DNA of 11,283 nucleotides, from contig JAIDQW010000142.1 of the NCBI GenBank assembly GCA_029062075.1, positions 1 to 11,283 on the forward strand, in the 5' to 3' direction. Below the pieces are notes generated by a model. It was given only the letters and a program-made list of their open reading frames with translations, made no database searches and was not told the DNA's origin. The DNA is from Paramuribaculum sp. GTDB lineage: Bacteria; Bacteroidota; Bacteroidia; Bacteroidales; Muribaculaceae. A program made the position numbers and the translations under genes. Shown here one piece after another: positions 7,137 through 11,283 of the stretch; position 1 is the stretch's first letter; each line of letters begins with the position of its first letter.

Positions 7137-7951
7137 AAATCAGCAGACCACTCCTTACTATCGTTGTAGTAATCGCTATCGTGGTGGTATCTTGCTCCAA
7201 AATCCCTTCAGGTATTTTGGGTAAGGAAAAGATGGCAAGAATAATTGCCGACCTCTCAATTGCCGAGGCTGTAGTGGAGAGTGATTACAGAACTTACGCT
7301 GAAGATTCCACTAAACTTGCCCTTAAGCAATCTGTATTTGCTAAAAATCATGTTACCCCGGAACAGGTGGACACCTCTCTCAAATGGTATGGAAGAAACA
7401 TGGACATTCTGGTAGAGGTTTATGATCGTGCTATTGAAATGACCGAGGAGGATTTGAAGCAGAGTGCGTTGAATTCAACTACCTCCTCTCCCTCTAAACC
7501 GACATCAATTTATGCCACGGAGGGTGACTCGGTGGATTTGTGGACGGCACCTCACAGCCGCGTTTTTGCCGCCAATATGCCGGCTAATATTTCCACTTTT
7601 TATACGGTAAATGACAGAAACTGGCAGAACGGTGACATTTTCACTTTAGCGGGTAAAACCCATGGAGCAATTCGGCCGGTTCTTTTTTCTATAACCGTGG
7701 AATATAAGGACGGTACTAAGGAATATGTTACCTCGTCGGCATCCGGCAATGGCTGGGAGCGCTTGCGTCTGCCCCTTAATCCGCACAAGGCAGCAAGCAT
7801 GGTGTATGGCTACATCATGTACACTCCGGATAGCAACGAGGTTGTTGCACTTGATTCCATATCTCTCATAAGAACGAGAGCCGGATCGGGGACTGAGAAC
7901 CTTAGGCGGAAAGTTAGCTCATTCGCGTCTGATTATGAACACCTGCACTGA
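7133..7951 (+). CDS. DUF4296 domain lipoprotein
   Basis: A 272-residue predicted lipoprotein of unknown function. The signal peptide is residues 1-20 with lipobox V-V-S-C, so C21 is the lipidation site; the next residues S-K-I-P carry no acidic surface-export motif. Residues about 24-110 match the Bacteroidota DUF4296 pattern: IPSGILGKEKMARIIADLSIAEA, then an alpha-helical stretch ending near YDRAIEMTEEDL. A Ser/Thr-rich linker (about 115-130) leads to a C-terminal region of about 140 residues that looks beta-rich and that I do not recognise (FYTVNDRNWQNGDIF, then LDSISLIRTRAG near the end). That region recalls carbohydrate-binding-like sandwich folds only in general composition. The ATGA overlap with lspA implies translational coupling, and LspA would process this protein. 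Its last 17 bases overlap the next small gene. Confidence 0.85.
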   Translation: MKISRPLLTIVVVIAIVVVSCSKIPSGILGKEKMARIIADLSIAEAVVESDYRTYAEDSTKLALKQSVFAKNHVTPEQVDTSLKWYGRNMDILVEVYDRAIEMTEEDLKQSALNSTTSSPSKPTSIYATEGDSVDLWTAPHSRVFAANMPANISTFYTVNDRNWQNGDIFTLAGKTHGAIRPVLFSITVEYKDGTKEYVTSSASGNGWERLRLPLNPHKAASMVYGYIMYTPDSNEVVALDSISLIRTRAGSGTENLRRKVSSFASDYEHLH

Positions 7952-8180
7952 CCTCCCTCCCGGTGAGGCGGTTTTGGCTCACTGCATTATTTTTGAGAAT
8001 AAATCGTTCTCATTGTCTGTTGCCAGACACGAACACGACGGAACACTTTCAATCACACCGTTCAATCACGAGGTTCACACAACGGTATTCGTTAATGGCA
8101 CTGTTTCGATTATTCAGAAAAAGTCCGGTGGATACTGCTTTACCCGACTGAAGCCTTGCGATAAAGCAGAACTGCGATAA
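7935..8180 (+). CDS. Small hypothetical protein, overlapping both neighbours
   Basis: An 81-codon reading frame starting with ATG inside the last 17 bases of the DUF4296 gene and ending TAA 41 bases inside the convergent permease gene. I do not recognise the product. It has no signal peptide or membrane helix and looks soluble and beta-rich. Its pattern (LAHCIIFENKSFSLSVARHE, SITPFNHEVHTTVFVNGTVSII) reads like a compact two-sheet domain. The central 150 or so bases, between the two overlaps, have no competing gene, and the frame stays open across the whole gap, which favours a real gene. A second open frame on the same strand (7963-8151) looks like a shadow with a less protein-like composition. 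If translated, it is probably coupled to the DUF4296 gene. Confidence 0.6.
   Translation: MNTCTDLPPGEAVLAHCIIFENKSFSLSVARHEHDGTLSITPFNHEVHTTVFVNGTVSIIQKKSGGYCFTRLKPCDKAELR
8135..8169. repeat. 8-bp perfect inverted repeat at the convergent gene overlap
   Basis: CTGCTTTA (8135-8142) and TAAAGCAG (8162-8169) are perfect inverted copies separated by 19 bases. The left arm contains the permease stop codon (complement of 8140-8142); the right arm ends 11 bases before the end of the small plus-strand gene. No T-run follows on the plus strand. On the minus strand a run of five T follows about 14 bases after the stem. It could be a weak or bidirectional transcription end, but it is not a textbook terminator. 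Confidence 0.3.
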
Positions 8181-9219
8181 TGGCGTATATGATATTGGGA
8201 ATCCACATTGCCACCATTGGGCTTGTGTAGCCGCTAACGGCAAAAGTAGATGTCACTGTCATAAACAGTATGTAGCTGAAACTCAACACCAATCCGATAC
8301 CGATATTTATACCCATGCCCCCTTTGACCTTGCGGCTGCTCAGCGACATACCTATCACTGTAAGGATAAATGCGGCTGCCGTCACAGCAAAGCGGCGGTG
8401 ATATTCTATCTCGAAATTCTTGATGTTTGCCACACCCCTCTCTTTCTGACGGTTGATATACTCATTCAGAGCTGGGCTTGAAAGCATCTCCTGGTCATTG
8501 GCAGCTATAAGGAAATCGCGCGGCTCTATGGGAATCACTGTGTCAAGACGAATACCTCTGCTAATCACCTCGCGGCTCCCTTTGAAATCACGGATCATAT
8601 AATCCCTCACAGTCCAGTTATACAGTGTATCGTAGTGAATGGTCTGAGCAGTTAGCCTGCTCACAAGCCTCTTATCCTTAAATGTTTCTAACGAAAAGCG
8701 ATAGCCCGTCTTAGCCATGTTGTCATAGCGGCTCATATAAGCGATAACTCCCGGGGCTACCTGAAGCTGGATATTACTTCCGTATGTGACTGCCTTGTTC
8801 CTGACGTATGTATTCTGATAGGCGATTCGCTTAACATTTGCCGGGGGAATTATATAGCTTGATAGCACAAAGGTTGCTGCAGCGATAACAGCTGCGCTCA
8901 CCATATAAGGCACCAGGAGCCTACGATAACTCATGCCGGCGCTGAGCATCGCGATTATCTCGCTGTTGTCTGCAAGCTTGGATGTAAAAAATATTACCGC
9001 GATAAAAGTGAACAGCGGGCTGAACTGATTGGCGAAATAGGGTAGGAAGTTCAGAAAGTAGTCAAACAGAGTTGCCTTCAGCGGAGCTTTCAGAAAGGCA
9101 TCAAGCTTCTCATTGATGTCAAACATCACCGTGATGGCAAGAATCAGCACTATTGCAAATATATACGTGCCTAAGAATTTGCCTATTATGTATCTGTCAA
9201 GGATTTTCGGAGTCCTCAT
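8140..9219 (-). CDS. LptF/LptG (YjgP/YjgQ) family permease
   Basis: A 359-residue inner-membrane protein of the LptF/LptG family. These are the membrane subunits of the ABC transporter that extracts lipopolysaccharide and sends it along the Lpt bridge to the outer membrane. The layout matches the family: three N-terminal membrane helices (about 15-33, 60-80, 101-123), a periplasmic domain of about 150 residues (125-270, beta-rich), then three C-terminal helices (about 276-296, 303-325, 335-353). Family-like motifs include NSEIIAMLSAGMSYRRLL (85-102), before helix 3, and E-Y-H-R-R-F-A at 272-278, before helix 4. One protein alone cannot be assigned to LptF or LptG; no lptB is in the window. 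The start codon lies one base after the tgt stop (TGA-G-ATG), so translation is coupled to tgt. The 3' end overlaps the convergent small gene by 41 bases. Confidence 0.94.
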   Translation of the reverse strand: MRTPKILDRYIIGKFLGTYIFAIVLILAITVMFDINEKLDAFLKAPLKATLFDYFLNFLPYFANQFSPLFTFIAVIFFTSKLADNSEIIAMLSAGMSYRRLLVPYMVSAAVIAAATFVLSSYIIPPANVKRIAYQNTYVRNKAVTYGSNIQLQVAPGVIAYMSRYDNMAKTGYRFSLETFKDKRLVSRLTAQTIHYDTLYNWTVRDYMIRDFKGSREVISRGIRLDTVIPIEPRDFLIAANDQEMLSSPALNEYINRQKERGVANIKNFEIEYHRRFAVTAAAFILTVIGMSLSSRKVKGGMGINIGIGLVLSFSYILFMTVTSTFAVSGYTSPMVAMWIPNIIYAIIAVLLYRKASVG

Positions 9220-9220
9220 C

Positions 9221-10351
9221 TCAAAGCCTGTTAGTAACCCTCTCTACCATCTCTCGCTTCCATGAGGCGAAATCACCTGCAAGAATATGCCGGCGTGCCT
9301 CACCGGTAAGCCACAGATAAAATGCAAGATTATGAACACTCGCTATCTGCATGGCAAGTATCTCCTGACTGATAAACAGATGACGCAGATATGCCTTGCT
9401 GTAGGCATGGTCAACATAGCTTGTTCCCTCCTCATCCAGTTCAGAGAAATCGTCTGCCCATTTCTTATTGCGCATATTCATAGTGCCCCGGCTGGTGAAG
9501 AGCATACCGTTTCGGGCATTTCGTGTAGGCATGACACAATCCATCATATCTACTCCGCGGTCTATCGCCTCAAGAATATTTGCCGGGGTACCCACCCCCA
9601 TAAGATAGCGGGGTTTATCCTCCGGAAGAATCTCATTGACAACCTCTATCATCTCATACATCACCTCGGTGGGTTCACCCACTGCAAGACCACCGATAGC
9701 ATTGCCGTCAGCACCCAGATCGCTCACAAACTTAGCGCTCTCTCTTCTCAACTCCGGGAATGAACACCCCTGCACAATCGGGAAGTAAGCCTGACTGTAG
9801 CCGTAGAGCCCCTCAGTCTCCTTATATCTCTTCCAGCCGCGCTCAAGCCAACGGTGAGTGAGACCCAGACTCTTGCGGGCGTATGAAAAATCGCTGTCTC
9901 CCGGAGGACATTCATCCAGAGCCATCATAATATCAGCGCCGATAGCGCGCTCTATGTCAACAACATTCTCAGGAGTAAAAAGATGCTTGGAACCGTCAAT
10001 ATGGCTTCTGAACCAGGCACCCTCCTCTTTCAGCTTGCGGTTTGAGCTCAGAGAAAAAACCTGAAAGCCTCCGCTGTCTGTCAGAATGGGACGCTCCCAG
10101 CCCATAAACTTGTGCAACCCGCCTGCCTTCTGCAGAATCTCTGTGCCGGGACGAAGATACAGATGATAAGTATTGCCCAGAATAATCTGAGCCTTAACAT
10201 CCTCTGTGAGCTCATGGCGGTGAACAGCCTTTACAGAACCGACTGTGCCCACCGGCATGAACACCGGAGTCTCTATCAACCCGTGAGCCGTTCTTATCTC
10301 ACCGGCGCGGGCGTTGCTGCCCTCCCATTTTGCCTGCAACTGGAATTCCAT
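9221..10351 (-). CDS. tgt: tRNA-guanine transglycosylase (Tgt), zinc site substituted
   Basis: Replaces guanine 34 of tRNAs for Asp, Asn, His and Tyr with a queuosine precursor (preQ1) or queuine. From the ATG at 10351 the product is 376 residues, near the usual 370-375. A TTG five codons upstream (10366) is in frame but less likely, as MEFQL is the normal family start. Visible motifs: TDSGGFQVFSL (D92, base recognition and catalysis), M-A-L-D-E-C-P (D146), GGLAVGE (about 220-226), and GVDMMDCVMPTRNARNG, with D271 the expected nucleophile. The usual zinc motif C-x-C-x2-C, just before YxxAYLRHL, reads G309, S311 and D314; the His (H340 in SVHNL) remains. The C-terminal fold must be stabilised without the normal zinc site. 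The gene starts 24 bases after the birA stop and ends one base before the permease start. Confidence 0.96.
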   Translation of the reverse strand: MEFQLQAKWEGSNARAGEIRTAHGLIETPVFMPVGTVGSVKAVHRHELTEDVKAQIILGNTYHLYLRPGTEILQKAGGLHKFMGWERPILTDSGGFQVFSLSSNRKLKEEGAWFRSHIDGSKHLFTPENVVDIERAIGADIMMALDECPPGDSDFSYARKSLGLTHRWLERGWKRYKETEGLYGYSQAYFPIVQGCSFPELRRESAKFVSDLGADGNAIGGLAVGEPTEVMYEMIEVVNEILPEDKPRYLMGVGTPANILEAIDRGVDMMDCVMPTRNARNGMLFTSRGTMNMRNKKWADDFSELDEEGTSYVDHAYSKAYLRHLFISQEILAMQIASVHNLAFYLWLTGEARRHILAGDFASWKREMVERVTNRL

Positions 10352-10375
10352 ACCGCAAAAATACAAAAAAATAAC

Positions 10376-11110
10376 CTACAGCACAGCACTCACCTCCTTA
10401 AAAGCATACTCACGGCATTCTCCGTTTCTCAGCTCAAGAACAATTTGACCCTCTGGCAGCACATCGGCTATTCTCGCTTCCACCCTCTCTCCCCTCAGAT
10501 TATCATCGTAAGGATAAAATCCGTCTTTACGCCACAAACGACTCATATACCTGCTGTGGAGCGATTCAACCTCCTCCATATATTCAAGAATCCGACCGGT
10601 CAATCTCACAAGCGTATCCTCAACACTCCTCTCCTTACCGTCAATCTGGAAAAGGCTCACCGGATTAGGAGCATCGCTAACAAACTGTTTCTGATTTATA
10701 TTCAATCCAATGCCTGCAATACATCGCTCCACCGTCCTACCGCTCAGTACATTCTCTATCAATATCCCGCATACCTTCCGGTCCCCCACATAAATATCAT
10801 TCGGCCACTTCACACACACCCTCTCGCCACTGCCGCATATCTCCTCAGCGACAACATCAGCAACAGCAAGAGCAACCGCTTCACTAACCATAAAATTCCT
10901 GCTCACATCATAACCCCGTCCCGAAAACAACATTGAAAAAGTGAGATTAGCACCCGGTTCACTCTCCCAGCTATTGCCACGCTGACCACGACCGGCACTC
11001 TGAGCACGAGCCGCCAGAACATCGCCATCACAGGCAACACCTTGCCTTGACATATCAGCCAGCACACTGTTTGTACTGCCTGCCTCATCAACCCAAATTA
11101 TATTAGCCAT
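10376..11110 (-). CDS. birA: Biotin--[acetyl-CoA carboxylase] ligase, short form without HTH domain
   Basis: Activates biotin as biotinyl-AMP and attaches it to the carrier lysine of biotin-dependent carboxylases. From the ATG at 11110 it has 244 residues: catalytic domain plus the small C-terminal beta domain, with no N-terminal winged-helix. It should therefore not repress biotin genes as E. coli BirA does. Motifs: A-G-S-T-N at 10-14 (start of the biotin site), G40-R-G-Q-R-G45 (the biotin/AMP loop), K101-W-P-N-D-I-Y, K112 in R-K-V-C-G-I-L-I-E, and A-G-I-G-L-N-I-N at 132-139. The frame stays open upstream to a possible start at 11224, but those 38 extra residues are Cys- and hydrophobic-rich, unlike the family. 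The probable -7 box also lies inside that stretch, so 11110 is chosen. It is first in the birA-tgt-permease unit. Confidence 0.94.
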   Translation of the reverse strand: MANIIWVDEAGSTNSVLADMSRQGVACDGDVLAARAQSAGRGQRGNSWESEPGANLTFSMLFSGRGYDVSRNFMVSEAVALAVADVVAEEICGSGERVCVKWPNDIYVGDRKVCGILIENVLSGRTVERCIAGIGLNINQKQFVSDAPNPVSLFQIDGKERSVEDTLVRLTGRILEYMEEVESLHSRYMSRLWRKDGFYPYDDNLRGERVEARIADVLPEGQIVLELRNGECREYAFKEVSAVL

Positions 11111-11130
11111 ATTGCAATTGAAATTTATCG

Positions 11131-11138
11131 CAAAGATA
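11131..11138 (-). promoter_or_regulatory. Probable -7 box of the birA-tgt-permease operon
   Basis: On the minus strand TATCTTTG (11138 down to 11131) matches TAnnTTTG exactly and is identical to the ileS -7 box. It lies 20 bases before the birA ATG at 11110, giving a very short leader. No TTTG sits at the ideal 19-21 base distance upstream; copies occur at 10 and 26 bases, so the -33 half is weak. The site supports the downstream birA start. Confidence 0.55.
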
Positions 11139-11238
11139 CCACATTCGGCAAAAACTACTACAGGCAAAAAAATATTGTAGCCACAACAAACTGTTCTATC
11201 GGCAATTACAACAAAATCAGACAAAAAACCAGCTTTCC

Positions 11239-11283
11239 ATGAAACAATTTCCTCAATTCTTCCGTCATTATTCTTTGTACCTC
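11239..11283 (+). CDS. Possible start of a divergent gene, cut by the window end
   Basis: An ATG at 11239 opens 15 codons (MKQFPQFFRHYSLYL) that run to the last base without a stop. It is divergent from birA, with 128 bases between the two starts, and the frame begins where a new gene would be expected. The basic, aromatic-rich start would suit a membrane protein, but 15 residues are too few for an assignment. I see no convincing TAnnTTTG box upstream on this strand. The true start could be elsewhere, or the frame could be chance. Confidence 0.4.
   Translation, partial: MKQFPQFFRHYSLYL

Noticed and set aside
10356-10363. TATTTTTG on the minus strand, a TAnnTTTG match just before the tgt ATG
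   Set aside because: It is only 5 bases from the start codon, sits in an A/T-rich spacer where such matches arise easily, and has no -33 box at 19-21 bases. tgt is most simply read from the birA promoter.
10352-10366. In-frame TTG start for tgt five codons upstream of the ATG
   Set aside because: The added residues (YFCG) have no family support, and the ATG gives the usual MEFQL start and length.
10112-10936. A 274-codon open frame on the plus strand antisense to tgt and birA
   Set aside because: Its composition is typical of an antisense shadow and shows no recognisable domain; the minus-strand genes carry clear family motifs throughout.
11175-11204. Possible plus-strand promoter (TTG, then TATCGGCA after 19 bases) for the right-edge frame
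   Set aside because: The -7 box matches only TA of TAnnTTTG, so it is indistinguishable from chance.
11111-11224. N-terminal extension of birA by 38 codons from an upstream ATG at 11224
   Set aside because: The residues are Cys- and hydrophobic-rich, do not look like a BirA winged-helix domain, and overlap a good -7 box. The start at 11110 gives a normal family N-terminus.
1-11283. Defence system, prophage, insertion sequence, CRISPR array or biosynthetic cluster
   Set aside because: Every sizeable gene belongs to a known housekeeping or envelope family. I saw no repeat arrays, transposase or integrase motifs, target-site duplications or abrupt change in composition.

Overview
The window looks like ordinary chromosomal housekeeping DNA from a member of the Bacteroidota, most likely order Bacteroidales. 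A gut Muribaculaceae/Bacteroides-like genome is a reasonable guess, but the family is inference. The evidence is: a long type 2 isoleucyl-tRNA synthetase of the Bacteroidota kind; a DksA-like protein with a degenerate zinc finger; a DUF4296 lipoprotein; a Tgt without the usual zinc cysteines; a BirA without a DNA-binding domain; and promoter boxes of the Bacteroidota form TTTG-N20-TAnnTTTG. I see no mobile element, CRISPR array, rRNA or tRNA gene, or sign of recent transfer.

Layout, left to right. (1) Bases 1-2554, plus strand: the 3' part of glyS (glycyl-tRNA synthetase, N-terminus off the left edge), then a LemA-family lipoprotein and an FKBP-type peptidyl-prolyl isomerase lipoprotein, with gaps of 14-15 bases. 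A strong hairpin plus T-run (2587-2628) ends this unit. (2) Bases 2631-8180, plus strand: a clear promoter (2631-2662) drives ileS, a DksA/TraR-family regulator, lspA (signal peptidase II), a DUF4296 lipoprotein and a small unrecognised gene. Gaps are 6 bases each at the first two junctions, and the next two junctions overlap. (3) Bases 8140-11110, minus strand: birA, tgt and an LptF/LptG-family permease, tightly packed and converging on the previous unit. The last 41 bases of the permease gene overlap the end of the small plus-strand gene. (4) Bases 11111-11283: a short intergenic region with the probable birA -7 box, then what may be the first 15 codons of a divergent plus-strand gene.

Functionally the window combines translation (GlyRS, IleRS, queuosine modification by Tgt, transcriptional control by a DksA-like protein) with envelope and lipoprotein biology (LspA, three predicted lipoproteins, an LPS-export-type permease). 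LspA would process the lipoproteins encoded on either side of it.

No undescribed multi-gene system is evident. The observations most worth a second look are at residue level: the swapped GIHH active-site motif of IleRS, associated with mupirocin hyper-resistance in type 2 enzymes; the Tgt zinc site with three cysteines replaced; the DksA homologue keeping one of four zinc cysteines; a C-S-D-E start on the mature FKBP lipoprotein that resembles a surface-export signal; and the small gene wedged between two overlaps.
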